64,000 nt of DNA. It comes from JAWLHU01 sp041690255 (lineage in GTDB: Bacteria; Bacillota; Sulfobacillia; Symbiobacteriales; Symbiobacteriaceae). The translations under genes and the position numbers were made by a program. How positions within the stretch are numbered: position 1 is the first letter of the stretch; every line of letters begins with the position of its first letter. Positions 51,297-60,959 of this stretch are shown one piece after another. The notes beneath the pieces are model-generated. The model was given only the letters and a program-made list of their open reading frames with translations, made no database searches and was not told the DNA's origin. The stretch is taken from contig JAWLHU010000006.1 of NCBI GenBank assembly GCA_041690255.1, forward strand, positions 186,001-250,000, in the 5' to 3' direction.

Positions 51297-52229
51297 CTAC
51301 TGCCGCTTCAGGCGGGGATCCAGGGCCTCGCGCAGACCATCGCCCAGGCTGTAGAGCGCCAGGGTCGTGGCGCAGGCCATCAGCCCCGGGAAGGTGGTGA
51401 CCCACCAGGCGTTCCGCAGGTAGGCCTGGCCGTCCAGGATCATGTTGCCCCAGCTCGGCATGGGCGGCTGGATCCCCAGGCCCAGGTAGCTGAGCGTCGC
51501 CTCGGTGAGGATCGCACCCGAAATGGCCAGCGTTGCGGAGACGATGATCGGGCCGATCACGTTGGGCAGGATGTGCCGGAAGATGATCCGCGGGTCCCGG
51601 CTGCCCAGCGACCGGGCGGCCTGTACGAAGTCCCGCTCCTTCAGGGCGAGGAACTCCCCCCGCACCAGGCGTGCCGGTCCGGGCCATCCCAGCAGGCCGA
51701 CCACCACCACGATCAGGTAGACCTCGCCGCCCTTGGGCACCAGCGGTCCGTAAATGGCGACCACGGTGATCAGGAGCAGGACGGTGGGCATGGAGAGGAA
51801 GATATCGACCAGGCGCATCAGGATATTGTCGATCCAGCCACCGTAGTAGCCGGCCACCGAGCCGATCCCGACGCCGATCAGCAGGCCCAGCCCTGCCGCC
51901 AGAATGCCCACCTTCAGGGAGACCTGGCCGCCGTAGATCGCCCGGGTGAAGACATCGCGCCCCAGGCTGTCGCCGCCGAAGAGCATCACCTGGCCCGATG
52001 CCGCCCGGCTGAGCGGCGGGGCAAACTTCTGATTCAGGTCGATCTTCTCCGGGTCAAAGGAGGTGAAGACCGGGGCGGCCATGGAGAGGGTGATCATCAG
52101 GGCGAGGAGGACCAGCCCGATGATGGCCGGCTTGCGGCGCCAGAGTCGCCGCCAGAAGATCTGCCAGGGACCATCGATCCGAGGGGTCACCGTGTCCGTG
52201 CCAGGTTGAGTGAGAGCCGGTTGCGCCAC
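51297..52229 (-). CDS. Peptide-type ABC permease (DppC-like)
   Basis: The 310-residue membrane protein belongs to the DppC/OppC family: an N-terminal cytoplasmic tail, first helix at about 38-60, then about five more, with the EAA loop RDFVQAARSLGSRDPRIIFRH. GTG start with AAGGAGGTGG upstream. It is the last gene of a three-gene operon, 12 nt after the DppB-like gene. Confidence 0.9.
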   Translation of the reverse strand: MAQPALTQPGTDTVTPRIDGPWQIFWRRLWRRKPAIIGLVLLALMITLSMAAPVFTSFDPEKIDLNQKFAPPLSRAASGQVMLFGGDSLGRDVFTRAIYGGQVSLKVGILAAGLGLLIGVGIGSVAGYYGGWIDNILMRLVDIFLSMPTVLLLITVVAIYGPLVPKGGEVYLIVVVVGLLGWPGPARLVRGEFLALKERDFVQAARSLGSRDPRIIFRHILPNVIGPIIVSATLAISGAILTEATLSYLGLGIQPPMPSWGNMILDGQAYLRNAWWVTTFPGLMACATTLALYSLGDGLREALDPRLKRQ

Positions 52230-52241
52230 GATGCCACCTCC

Positions 52242-53195
52242 TTAGCTGAACTTGATCCGGGGATCGACCCAGCTGTACATCAGGTCGGCCAGGATATTGC
52301 CGAAGACCACGAGGACCGAAAGCAGCAGGTTGATGGCGATAATCGTCGGGTAGTCGCGCCCCGCTACTGCATCTACCGCCAGCCGTCCCATGCCGGGGAG
52401 GGCGAAGACCTTTTCCGTCACGACGGCGCCCCCCACCAGTGCGGGGAGGGAGAGGCCGATCACTGTCACCACGGGAATCAGGGCGTTGCGCAGGGCGTGC
52501 TTGTAGATGACCACCTTGGAGCCCAGCCCCTTCGCCCTGGCGGTCCGGACGAAGTCTGCATTCAGCGTCTCCAGCAGGCCGGAGCGGACGTACCGGCTGA
52601 GGCCGGCAATGTCTCGCAGCGCGAGGATGATCGTGGGCAGAATGAGATGCTTGGCCACATCGAGCAGTGAGCCGTCGCCATAGGTCGACCAGCCGCTCGT
52701 GGGCAGGAGTTTCCACTTAACGGAGATCAGGAGGATCGCCATCAGCGCTACCCAGAAGATCGGGGCCGAGACGAAGAGGGCGGAGAGGCTGCTGATCAGG
52801 TGGTCGACCCAGGTGTTCGCCCTGACCGCCGCCAGTACGCCCAGCAGGACCGCCATGGTGTAGCCCAGCAGGATCGACAGCAGCGCCAGCTTTAACGAGT
52901 AGGGAGCTGCCTCGGCGATCTTGGTGATCACCGGCCGTTTGTCGGCAAAGGATTGGCCGAAGTCCCCCCGGACCGCCCTCCCCAGCCAGTCGAGGTACCG
53001 GAGTGGGAGGGGCTTGTCCAGGCCCAGCTCGTGCCGAACCCGGTCGATATCCTCCTGCGTCGGGTTGCTGCTGCGGTCCATATAGAGCAGGGCCGGATCA
53101 CCCGGGGCCGAGTTGATGATCAGAAAGCTGATGACGGTAATGCCGAGGAGGACAGGGACCGCCTGGACCAGGCGGCGGATGAGGTACCGCCACAC
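52242..53195 (-). CDS. Peptide-type ABC permease (DppB-like)
   Basis: The 317-residue permease shows the DppB/OppB start YLIRRLVQAVPVLLGITVIS and the EAA loop DFVRTARAKGLGSKVVIYKHA. GTG start with AAAGGAG 9 nt upstream. It pairs with the next permease to form the channel. No ATPase genes follow, so DppD/DppF-like subunits must be encoded elsewhere. Confidence 0.9.
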   Translation of the reverse strand: MWRYLIRRLVQAVPVLLGITVISFLIINSAPGDPALLYMDRSSNPTQEDIDRVRHELGLDKPLPLRYLDWLGRAVRGDFGQSFADKRPVITKIAEAAPYSLKLALLSILLGYTMAVLLGVLAAVRANTWVDHLISSLSALFVSAPIFWVALMAILLISVKWKLLPTSGWSTYGDGSLLDVAKHLILPTIILALRDIAGLSRYVRSGLLETLNADFVRTARAKGLGSKVVIYKHALRNALIPVVTVIGLSLPALVGGAVVTEKVFALPGMGRLAVDAVAGRDYPTIIAINLLLSVLVVFGNILADLMYSWVDPRIKFS

Positions 53196-53224
53196 ACCGA
53201 GCCACTCCTTTCGCCGCGCAAAAC

Positions 53225-53259
53225 AGGGGGAGGGCCGCCGGATGAACCGGCCGGCCCCC
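53225..53259 (-). terminator. Intra-operon hairpin
   Basis: GGGCCGCCGG pairs with CCGGCCGGCCC (one bulge) between the binding-protein stop and the first permease. It probably lowers permease expression or stabilises the binding-protein message. Confidence 0.55.
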
Positions 53260-53280
53260 GAGCCCTGTCACGCCGCTACC

Positions 53281-55035
53281 TTACTTCTTGTCGGGCTGGA
53301 TCCACCACTCCTGAATGTTCCACTCAATGCCCACCGGGGTGCCGGCAATCGGGCCCTTCACCCGCTTGTGGATGCCCTGGATGGCGTTGGGGAACCAGAG
53401 CCAGAGGTAGGGCTGATCCTCGGCCAGCTTGGCCTGGATCTGGCCGTAGATCTCCGTGCGCTTCGCCTGATCCAGCTCGGTCCGGCCCTTGTTCTCCAGC
53501 TCGTCCACGGTCGGGTCGCAGTAGCTGATATCGTTGAAGCTGCCGTCGCACGCCCAGATGGCGTAGGAGTCGGGCTCGCTGCCCAACGTCCAGCCCAGCA
53601 GGTAGGCCGGGGGCTGCTTCCGGGCCGGGTTGCCGGCGTCGCTCAGGTCAAGCAGGGTCGGCTGGTCGGTGCCCTTCAGGTTGGCCTCGACGCCAACCTC
53701 CTTCCAGGCGGCCTGGACCACCTGGGCGGCCTCCGCCTCCAGCTTGTTGCCGGTCACGAAGTAGAGGTCGAAGCTGAACTTCTGGCCGTCCTTGACCCGG
53801 ACTCCGTCCGGACCGACCGTCCAGCCGGCGGCGTCCAGGGCCTTCTTCGCAGCCTCGGGATCGTAGGCGTACTTCTTCACGTCGGGGTTGAAGTCCCAGC
53901 GGGTCGGGGTGCCGTGGCTCCAGGCGGTAATGCCGTGGCCCTGCAGCAGCTTGGCGACCAGGTTCTCCTTGTCCAGGGCGGTGGCGAGGGCGGTCCGGAC
54001 GTTCTTGTCCGCGAAGAGCGGGTTCTTCAGATCGAAGGCGATGTTGCGGTACTGGGTGGTCGCATACTCATAGAGGTTGACCAGCTGCACATCGTTCTGG
54101 AAGTGGTCGAACTGATCCACCTGGACCGCGGCCCGGTCGATCTCCCCCTTCTCGAGGGCGGCCATGGCGGTATTCGTATCCGGGAAGATCCGGAAGACAT
54201 ACTCGTCGATGTTCGGCCGCCCGCCCCACCAGTTGGGGTTGGCCTTCAGGACGATCCGCTCGTTCGTCTTCCACTCACCGAACTGGAAGCGGCCGGAGCC
54301 GACCGGGCTGCGGTTGAACGCGGCATCCTTCATGGCGACGCCCACCTGATCCTTCAGCAGGTGCTGGGGGATGATGCCACGGCCGGCGATATTGGACATG
54401 GCCGGGGCGAAGGGCTTGTCAAAGCGGAAGATGACCGTGTACTTGTCCGGCGTCTCAATGGCGTCGGTCTGCTGCCAGGCCTCCCAGGCAGCTGCCTTCT
54501 CCTTGAGGGCAGCCTCCTTGTCGGTCCCCTTGCCATCCGTCTCCTTGTAGCCGTTGCGCAGATCGGTCACACCCTTGATCGCCGTCAGGCCGCTGGCCCG
54601 GACGCCGGTGTAGCCAGGGTGCAAAATGGCGCCGAAGGTGAACTTGACATCGGCAGAGGTCAGCTCCTGGCCGTCCTGCCACTTGGCGTCCTGGCGCAGC
54701 TTGAAGGTCCATTTGAGGCCGCCCTCCTCGATCGTGGGCAGCGCCTCGGCCAGCCAGGGAATCCACTCCTGCTTGTCGTTCAGTTGGAGCAAGCTGTCGT
54801 AGATCAGGGCATTCAAGTCGTTGGAGACAGCGTCCTGGTTGAGGATCGGGTTCAGGAAGGTCGCATCGATCGTCGAAGCGACGGTGTAGGTGCCACCCTG
54901 GACCGGCGTCTCGCTGGCCGCGGGCGTGGACGGAGCGGGTGCGGACGGGGCCGGCGTGGAACCGGAAGAGCAGGCGGTTAGCACGGTTGCGACCAGCAGG
55001 CTGCCGGCCACGGACGAAAGAGTACGGCGCTTCAT
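53281..55035 (-). CDS. Peptide-type ABC solute-binding lipoprotein
   Basis: The 584-residue family-5 (SBP_bac_5) binding protein begins with a lipoprotein signal, lipobox LTAC (Cys22), followed by a Ser/Pro/Ala linker. The KWTFKLRQDAKWQDGQELTSAD segment is the usual family-5 signature. It binds oligopeptides, nickel chelates or oligosaccharides outside the membrane. ATG 8 nt after GGGGGAA. It is first in the operon, with promoter and operators at 55081-55150. Confidence 0.9.
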   Translation of the reverse strand: MKRRTLSSVAGSLLVATVLTACSSGSTPAPSAPAPSTPAASETPVQGGTYTVASTIDATFLNPILNQDAVSNDLNALIYDSLLQLNDKQEWIPWLAEALPTIEEGGLKWTFKLRQDAKWQDGQELTSADVKFTFGAILHPGYTGVRASGLTAIKGVTDLRNGYKETDGKGTDKEAALKEKAAAWEAWQQTDAIETPDKYTVIFRFDKPFAPAMSNIAGRGIIPQHLLKDQVGVAMKDAAFNRSPVGSGRFQFGEWKTNERIVLKANPNWWGGRPNIDEYVFRIFPDTNTAMAALEKGEIDRAAVQVDQFDHFQNDVQLVNLYEYATTQYRNIAFDLKNPLFADKNVRTALATALDKENLVAKLLQGHGITAWSHGTPTRWDFNPDVKKYAYDPEAAKKALDAAGWTVGPDGVRVKDGQKFSFDLYFVTGNKLEAEAAQVVQAAWKEVGVEANLKGTDQPTLLDLSDAGNPARKQPPAYLLGWTLGSEPDSYAIWACDGSFNDISYCDPTVDELENKGRTELDQAKRTEIYGQIQAKLAEDQPYLWLWFPNAIQGIHKRVKGPIAGTPVGIEWNIQEWWIQPDKK

Positions 55036-55080
55036 TGCTTTGGTTCCCCCTCATTCTCATACGCCGTCTGCCCCTCGTCG

Positions 55081-55106
55081 TATGCACATAGGTGCATATG
55101 TATGCA
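55081..55106. promoter_or_regulatory. Two overlapping palindromes, likely operator
   Basis: TATGCAC-ATAG-GTGCATA (55081-55098) and TGCATA-TG-TATGCA (55093-55106) are both perfect inverted repeats and share TGCATA. They lie about 10-35 nt downstream of the predicted start of transcription, a roadblock position for a repressor. Confidence 0.65.
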
Positions 55107-55121
55107 GCGGTGTTGGGAATG

Positions 55122-55150
55122 ACTATACGACTTCCAGGCAGCGCCTTCAA
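55122..55150 (-). promoter_or_regulatory. Promoter of the peptide transporter operon
   Basis: On the minus strand TTGAAG and TATAGT are separated by exactly 17 bp, giving a predicted start near 55115 and a leader of about 80 nt. Confidence 0.7.
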
Positions 55151-55222
55151 TAGGAAGATCCGTAGTCCTACAGGGAAGATAATACCGCTTTGGATGGAGA
55201 TTCTGCGTGATCATGGAAGCGC

Positions 55223-55259
55223 GATACAGGCCGGAGCCACATGGCTGCCGGCCTGTATC
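55223..55259 (-). terminator. Hairpin after pyruvate carboxylase
   Basis: GATACAGGCCGG and CCGGCCTGTATC form a perfect 12-bp stem around 13 nt, about 30 nt beyond the pyc stop. No T run follows on the minus strand. Confidence 0.6.
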
Positions 55260-55291
55260 TGCATAAACCTCATGCTGCTTCGAAATGGGTG

Positions 55292-58200
55292 CTACGCCTC
55301 CAGCCGGATCAGCAGGTCGCCGGCCTGGACCGAGTCGCCCACGGCGACCAGCACCTCAGCCACGTGCCCATCGCGCGGAGCGGCGAGCACGGTCTCCATC
55401 TTCATCGCCTCGGTGACCAGGAGCTGCATGCCCTTGGTGACCGGATCGCCCGGGGCGACGAGGAGCTTCAGCACCTTGCCGGGCATGGAGGCGCCGATCT
55501 GGGTCGGATCGCCCTTCTGCGCCTTGGGTCGCTTTACTCCCACCCGGACCAGCTTCGGATCGGCCACCTCGACCTCACGGGGGAAGCCATTCAGCTCGAA
55601 GACGACCTCGCGGACCCCGTCGGGGCGGGGATCCCGCACGTTGATCAGCTTGACGATCAGCGTCTTGCCCTTCTCGATCTCCACCGCCGTCTCCGCCCCG
55701 GGACGCAGGCCGTAGAAGAAGGTGGGGGTATCGAGCACGCTGGTGTCGCCGAACTCTGTCCGGTGCTTCTGCAACTCCACCACGCAGCCGGGGAAGAGGA
55801 TCTCGCTGAGCACCTCCCGCCTGCCGGCCGGCCGCTCCAGCTTCTCGCTCAGGGCAGCGGCGGCGGCGTCGAGATCGACCGGCTCCAGCAGCTCGCCGGG
55901 CCGGACCGTGATCGCCTCCCGTTCCTTCAAAACCACCCGCTGCAGATCCTGCGGCCAGCCGCCCGGCGGCTGCCCCATGTAGCCCGAGAGCATCTGGACG
56001 ACCGACTCCGGGAAGGCGAGTGCCTCGCCGCGGGCGACGAGATCCTCCGCCGTGGCGATCCCGTTCTGGACCATGAAGAGCGCCAGGTCGCCCACCGCCT
56101 TCGATGACGGCGTCACCTTGACGATATCGCCCAGGGCCTGGTTGGCGGTCCGGTAGGCACGGACCACATCTGCCCAGCGATGGCCGAGCCCCAGCGCCTC
56201 TGCCTGCTGCCGCAGGTTGGAGTACTGGCCGCCGGGCATCTCGTGCAGGTAGACATCGGCCGAACTGCCGTAGAGCCCCGTCTCCCAGGGGCTGTACCAG
56301 TGGCGCACCTCCTGCCAGTAGTCGACCAGTTGCTGCAGGTCGGCCAGGTCGAGCCCGGTCGCCCGCTCCTCGCCCTGCAGGGCGGCGACGATCGCGTTGA
56401 GCGAAGGCTGCGAGGTGAGGCCGGAGAGGGAGGAGAGGGCGGCGTCGGCCGCATCCACCCCTGCGGCGGCAGCAGCCAGGACGGTGGCCACCCCGGTCCC
56501 GCTGGAGTCGTGCGTGTGCAGATGGAGCGGCAGGCCAACCTCGCTCTTCAGAGCCGAGACGAGGATCTGCGCCGCCCGCGGCCTGAGCAGGCCCGACATA
56601 TCTTTGATCCCGATGATCTGCGCCCCGGCGGCCTCGAACTGCTTCGCCAGGTCGATGTAGTAGGCCAGCGAGTACTTGGTCCGGTTCGGATCAAGGATGT
56701 CGCCGGTGTAGCAGAAGGCCGCCTCGGCGATCTTGCCGGCCTCGCGCACCGCCGTGATCGCGGTCCGCATGTTGGGCAGCCAGTTGAGGGCATCGAAGAT
56801 CCGGAAGATGTCGATCCCCGCCGCGGCCGCCTCGGCCACGAAGGCCTGGACCAGGTTGTCCGGGTAGTTGGCATAGCCCAGGGCGTTGGCCCCGCGCAGG
56901 AGCATCTGGAAGGGGATGTTCGGGATCGCCTCCCGCAGCCGGGCCAGCCGCTCCCAGGGGTCCTCCTTCAGGAAGCGGTAGGAGGTATCGAAGGTGGCGC
57001 CGCCCCACATCTCCAGGGAGAGGAGGGAGGGGGCCAACCGGGCGGTGGCGCCGGCCACGGCCAGCAGGTCCCTCGTCCGCACGCGGGTCGCCAGCAGCGA
57101 CTGGTGCCCGTCCCGCATGGTCGTATCGGTCAGGAGGAGCCGCTTCTCTGACTGCATCCACCGAATGAACCCGTCGGCGCCCTGCTCCTGGAGGATCTGC
57201 CTGGCGCCCTGGGGCGCCTTTCCGGTCACATCGGGCGGATGAACCCTGGGCGAGGCGGTCAGCCTTGCGCCTGCCGGGACGCCGGGGCCGCCGCCCACCA
57301 CGACCTGGCCGATGAACTGGAGCAGCTTCGTCCCGCGGTCCAGCCGGGGGCGGAAGTCGAATAGGTCCGGGGTGTCGGCGACAAAGTCGGTGTCGGTCTG
57401 GCCGCTCAGGAAGCGGGGATGATCCACCACATTCATAAGGAAGGGGATGTTGGTCTTCACCCCGCGGATCCGGAACTCCTGAAGGGAGCGGTGCATCTTG
57501 GCGGCGGCCGATGCGAAGTCGAGGCCCCAGGTGCAGACCTTGACCAGCATGGAGTCGTAGTGCGGGGAGATGACCGAGCCGGGGAAGCCGTTGCCGCCAT
57601 CCAACCGGACGCCGTTGCCGCCGGGGGAGCGGTAGACCAGGATCCGGCCCGTGTCGGGCAGGAAGTGGTTCAGCGGGTCCTCGGTGGTGATCCGGCACTG
57701 CATGGCGTAGCCCCGCCGGGTGATCTGCGCCTGCGATGCCGCCCCCAGGGCCTGATCGATCCGGGCGCCCTCGGCGATCATGATCTGGGCGTGGACGATA
57801 TCCAGGCCGGTGATCATCTCGGTGACCGTGTGCTCCACCTGGATGCGCGGGTTGACCTCCATGAAGTAGTACCGCCCCTGGCTGTCCACCAGGAACTCGA
57901 CGGTGCCGGCGTTCACGTAGCCCGCCCGGGCCAGGAGGCGGACGGCGGCGCCACAGATCTCCTCCCGCTGGGCGTCCGTCAGGGCGAGCGATGGCGCGAT
58001 CTCCACCACCTTCTGATGCCGCCGCTGGATGGAGCAGTCGCGCTCGAAGAGGTGGACGACCGAACCGTGCCGGTCCGCGATCACCTGCACCTCAATGTGG
58101 CGGGGCTTTTCAATATACTGTTCGATGTAGACCGCGGCAGAGCCGAAGGCGGTCTTCGCCTCGGAGCCGGCCCGCTCGATGGCCTCGCGCAGCTCGCCCT

Positions 58201-58729
58201 CGGAGCGGACGACCCGCATGCCGCGCCCGCCGCCGCCCGAGACCGCCTTGACGATCAGGGGATAGCCGGCCTCAGCGGCGAAGGCGAGGGCCTCCTCCAG
58301 GCTCTGGACGGGGCCGTCGGTGCCCTTGGCGACGGGCAGTCCGGCCGAGACCGCCATCTGCCGGGCCGCCACCTTGTCGCCGAACATTTCGAGATGCTCG
58401 GGGTCGGGGCCGATGAAGGTGATCCCATTGGCCTGGCAGAGGCGGGCGAAGGCGGCGTTCTCGGCGAGGAAGCCGTAGCCGGGGTGGATCGCGTCGACGT
58501 CGTGCTCTTTGGCGAGCCGGACGATCCCCTCCATGTCGAGGTAGGCCTCGACCGGGGCTTTCCCCTCACCGACCAGGTAGGCCTCATCGGCCTTGTAGCG
58601 GTGGAGGGAGAGCGAGTCCTGCTCGGAGTAGATGGCGACGGTCTGCCTGCCCAACTCGGTACAGGCCCGGAAGATACGGATCGCGATCTCGTTCCGGTTG
58701 GCGACAAGGATGCGCTGGAAGGCGGGCAT
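55292..58729 (-). CDS. pyc: Pyruvate carboxylase
   Basis: The 1145-residue enzyme has the complete order. The biotin carboxylase (about 1-450) shows the ATP-grasp loop SGGGGRGMRVV and MEVNPRIQVEHTVTE. The carboxyltransferase (about 530-1000) shows TTMRDGHQSLLATRVRT and the catalytic-Lys region (IGIKDMSGLLRP). The biotin carboxyl carrier domain at the end carries VTEAMKMETVLAAP. It makes oxaloacetate from pyruvate and bicarbonate. I prefer the ATG at 58729, 9 nt after AAAGGGGTG; a GTG 12 nt upstream overlaps that ribosome site. It is a single gene. Confidence 0.97.
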   Translation of the reverse strand: MPAFQRILVANRNEIAIRIFRACTELGRQTVAIYSEQDSLSLHRYKADEAYLVGEGKAPVEAYLDMEGIVRLAKEHDVDAIHPGYGFLAENAAFARLCQANGITFIGPDPEHLEMFGDKVAARQMAVSAGLPVAKGTDGPVQSLEEALAFAAEAGYPLIVKAVSGGGGRGMRVVRSEGELREAIERAGSEAKTAFGSAAVYIEQYIEKPRHIEVQVIADRHGSVVHLFERDCSIQRRHQKVVEIAPSLALTDAQREEICGAAVRLLARAGYVNAGTVEFLVDSQGRYYFMEVNPRIQVEHTVTEMITGLDIVHAQIMIAEGARIDQALGAASQAQITRRGYAMQCRITTEDPLNHFLPDTGRILVYRSPGGNGVRLDGGNGFPGSVISPHYDSMLVKVCTWGLDFASAAAKMHRSLQEFRIRGVKTNIPFLMNVVDHPRFLSGQTDTDFVADTPDLFDFRPRLDRGTKLLQFIGQVVVGGGPGVPAGARLTASPRVHPPDVTGKAPQGARQILQEQGADGFIRWMQSEKRLLLTDTTMRDGHQSLLATRVRTRDLLAVAGATARLAPSLLSLEMWGGATFDTSYRFLKEDPWERLARLREAIPNIPFQMLLRGANALGYANYPDNLVQAFVAEAAAAGIDIFRIFDALNWLPNMRTAITAVREAGKIAEAAFCYTGDILDPNRTKYSLAYYIDLAKQFEAAGAQIIGIKDMSGLLRPRAAQILVSALKSEVGLPLHLHTHDSSGTGVATVLAAAAAGVDAADAALSSLSGLTSQPSLNAIVAALQGEERATGLDLADLQQLVDYWQEVRHWYSPWETGLYGSSADVYLHEMPGGQYSNLRQQAEALGLGHRWADVVRAYRTANQALGDIVKVTPSSKAVGDLALFMVQNGIATAEDLVARGEALAFPESVVQMLSGYMGQPPGGWPQDLQRVVLKEREAITVRPGELLEPVDLDAAAAALSEKLERPAGRREVLSEILFPGCVVELQKHRTEFGDTSVLDTPTFFYGLRPGAETAVEIEKGKTLIVKLINVRDPRPDGVREVVFELNGFPREVEVADPKLVRVGVKRPKAQKGDPTQIGASMPGKVLKLLVAPGDPVTKGMQLLVTEAMKMETVLAAPRDGHVAEVLVAVGDSVQAGDLLIRLEA

Positions 58730-58833
58730 GCAGGAGGTCACCCCTTTAACGTAGTGAAGTTAGAACGTTCGACTGAATAGGGGGGATTCCTGCAAGGTTT
58801 CCTCACAATCATCCTTAAGGAGGAGGGGGGTGG

Positions 58834-60030
58834 TTATGTACGATCAGATGCTGTAGCGGCCGACTTGCTGTAGGGGGTATCTCGGACTTCTCGCAGTCCG
58901 TGATGCCGGCGATGCCAGGCAAGAAATCTCGGCGCAGGCAGGAAGTCTGACGGCGGGCGGAACTGGCAGGTGTCAATGGCGTGGCGCAGAGCAGGGCTGG
59001 CCAGTAGATCAAGCCGGGCGGAGATCACCAACTGGAAGTCGTCATCTAGACCGATGAGGCCAGCATCGAACAGTCCATCATGTAAGCGGCAGAGAAGGAC
59101 TGCGTTGCGGGGGTCCAACCGGACTGTCTCGTCTTTGGACCACGGGATGATGTGGCTGACCACCAGTTGGGAGGGCTCCCGGTTCTCGCACAGGGCACAG
59201 CAGCCCTGGTAGGTTTGGAGCAGAAGCTCACGCAGAACGGCCTGTCCAACCCGCACTTTGCGAGCCGTCACCTGGTCGTGTGCCGCCCCGGCGAGTTGCT
59301 CTAACGGCTTGGCGACTTCGGCAGGAGAGGGGGGCGCTCCGGACAGCATGGATCTGGCGGTGATCTGGAGAACTGGAATGTGCGGGTCCTCCAGTGCGCT
59401 CGTTACCAGGCGGTCAAGTTCCCCGCTCGTTCTCCCGGCGTAGATTCCCCGGTCATCCTCATCGAACCCGTAGTACCTGACGATCTGCCACGGGAGAAAG
59501 CCCTTCCGCTGACGATCAAAGACCTGTGCCTCGATCGCCCGGTAGCCCAGGTCGGTCGATAGGAAGAGGGTGAGAACCCGATATCGGAGGGGAAGTGGGG
59601 TTCGCTCGACCTCACCGATCTGGGTGGCCTTCAGCCCGTTTATTGTGCGGGCCGGGCGCTTCCGATCAGGTCGTGGCGGTCTGGCGGGTGTTTCCAGCCT
59701 GGTGAGGATCGCTTCAACCTCTCTCTGAAGACGAGCGGGCTCTTGGAAGAACTCATTCCACACGATGGGGTCTAAGTGGGAGCCACGGGGCAGGCCCTTG
59801 GACGCGGTGCGCGGATCTAACGCCATGAAGTTGTATAGCTTCTTTTTGATCGCGTCGGGTGTGCGGATCGTGTTCTGGTCACCCATGGCCGAGGCGGCCG
59901 CCATCTGGTTGAGGGTCGTTGCCAGCGCCTGAATTGCTGGGTGGTTCTCCGAGAAGCGCTGGGGGAAGAGCTGGAGGTAGAGAGCAAGAGCGAGAACCAG
60001 TTCGTCTCGTGTCCATGGTGGGGATCTCAC
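58834..60030 (-). CDS. HNH endonuclease
   Basis: The 398-residue protein ends in an HNH nuclease domain: CALCENREPSQLVVSHIIPW near residue 285, followed by the Asn and His of RNAVLLCRLHDGLFDAG. The N-terminal half is helical and starts WTRDELVLALALYLQL, a pattern shared with several restriction-type HNH proteins. The middle may bind DNA. GTG start with AAGGAGG 12 nt upstream. It is divergent from the helicase operon, so a DNA-defence role is plausible but not shown; no methyltransferase is in view. Confidence 0.8.
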   Translation of the reverse strand: MRSPPWTRDELVLALALYLQLFPQRFSENHPAIQALATTLNQMAAASAMGDQNTIRTPDAIKKKLYNFMALDPRTASKGLPRGSHLDPIVWNEFFQEPARLQREVEAILTRLETPARPPRPDRKRPARTINGLKATQIGEVERTPLPLRYRVLTLFLSTDLGYRAIEAQVFDRQRKGFLPWQIVRYYGFDEDDRGIYAGRTSGELDRLVTSALEDPHIPVLQITARSMLSGAPPSPAEVAKPLEQLAGAAHDQVTARKVRVGQAVLRELLLQTYQGCCALCENREPSQLVVSHIIPWSKDETVRLDPRNAVLLCRLHDGLFDAGLIGLDDDFQLVISARLDLLASPALRHAIDTCQFRPPSDFLPAPRFLAWHRRHHGLREVRDTPYSKSAATASDRT

Positions 60031-60347
60031 TTGAGTCTGCCCCTCCTTGAGTTACGCGAATACGCCAAATAACTGGCTGGAAGAAAAATTAGATATTCGC
60101 TGTGTTCAGACCTTCAAGTTCCGGACGTGATTACAGGAAGAAATTGCGCCTGAGTTGTAGGCTCTGTGTGCAGGACGAAAAGGGCGGCCGTGCTCAAGAC
60201 ACATGCCGCCCGGGTACTTGTAGGTTGGTTGTCGTTCGAAGGGTAAGAGGGGTCGCACTTGCCGATAGTTCTGAGAACAAAGGAGGAACCCAGTCCGAAA
60301 CAACGAAAATTCACGTATTACAATATTTCCGTCGGGAGGGGACGTGT
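60031..60347. other. Intergenic region between HNH gene and helicase operon
   Basis: The gap is locally AT-rich. TACAAT at 60319-60324 is a possible -10 element for the rightward operon, but no matching -35 is visible. A lone AGGAGG near 60281 has no start codon at the right distance. The ORF open from 60102 has no ribosome site here. Confidence 0.4.
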
Positions 60348-60959
60348 TTGACCGCAGCGCCAGCATGCTGCAACCCACAGGAAGGCCCTGAGATTGTCAC
60401 ACTGCGAGGACCGGTCTCTGCCCAAGTTCTGGTGGAAGACAGCGCAGCGCGCCGGGCCGAGGAGTCGGGTCTGGCAGAAGAAATCCTCGCATACCATTAC
60501 TTTGACGGTGACCTGGTGCCGGCCGGGTCGATCTCCCCGCTCGTCGACATGATCTGGAACTCCCGATCGATCCAGTCGCGGATCCGGTGCATGACCGAGA
60601 ACGAGATTCTCGCCAGCGTTCGCAACGCCACAGTGGACAACCCGCCTCATTACGGTGATGGCGCTTACTGCACCCTGCGTGACCAGTTCCAGGAGGCCCA
60701 TCGGACCGTTGTGGTAGCCCATGGGATTAACCCCGCGATCACCCGGTACAGGGCGGTGATTCGGCTAAGGAAGCCCGGGGCCTTTCGTAAGTTCGACGGC
60801 ACCGGGGGCGTGATCCGATCGATCCCGCACGGGATGCTCACCCGTGATGAACGGGCAGTAATTGGAGAAGATACTGGTGAGATTCACCTGCTGCGCATCG
60901 AGCGGTTTTCCGATGGGAAGTGGCAGCGCGTCTCGTATAGAACGGGGGGAGGCCAGTGA
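60348..60959 (+). CDS. Unrecognised protein coupled to the helicase
   Basis: From a TTG at 60348, 7 nt after GGGAGGGG, the product has 203 residues. I do not recognise it. It contains no signal peptide, membrane segment or obvious catalytic motif. Its N-terminus has a Cys-Cys pair, and the C-terminal half (from FDGTGGVIRSIPHGMLTRDE) looks beta-rich. Its stop overlaps the helicase GTG by 4 nt, which implies a fixed partnership. It may load or restrain the helicase. Confidence 0.6.
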   Translation: MTAAPACCNPQEGPEIVTLRGPVSAQVLVEDSAARRAEESGLAEEILAYHYFDGDLVPAGSISPLVDMIWNSRSIQSRIRCMTENEILASVRNATVDNPPHYGDGAYCTLRDQFQEAHRTVVVAHGINPAITRYRAVIRLRKPGAFRKFDGTGGVIRSIPHGMLTRDERAVIGEDTGEIHLLRIERFSDGKWQRVSYRTGGGQ

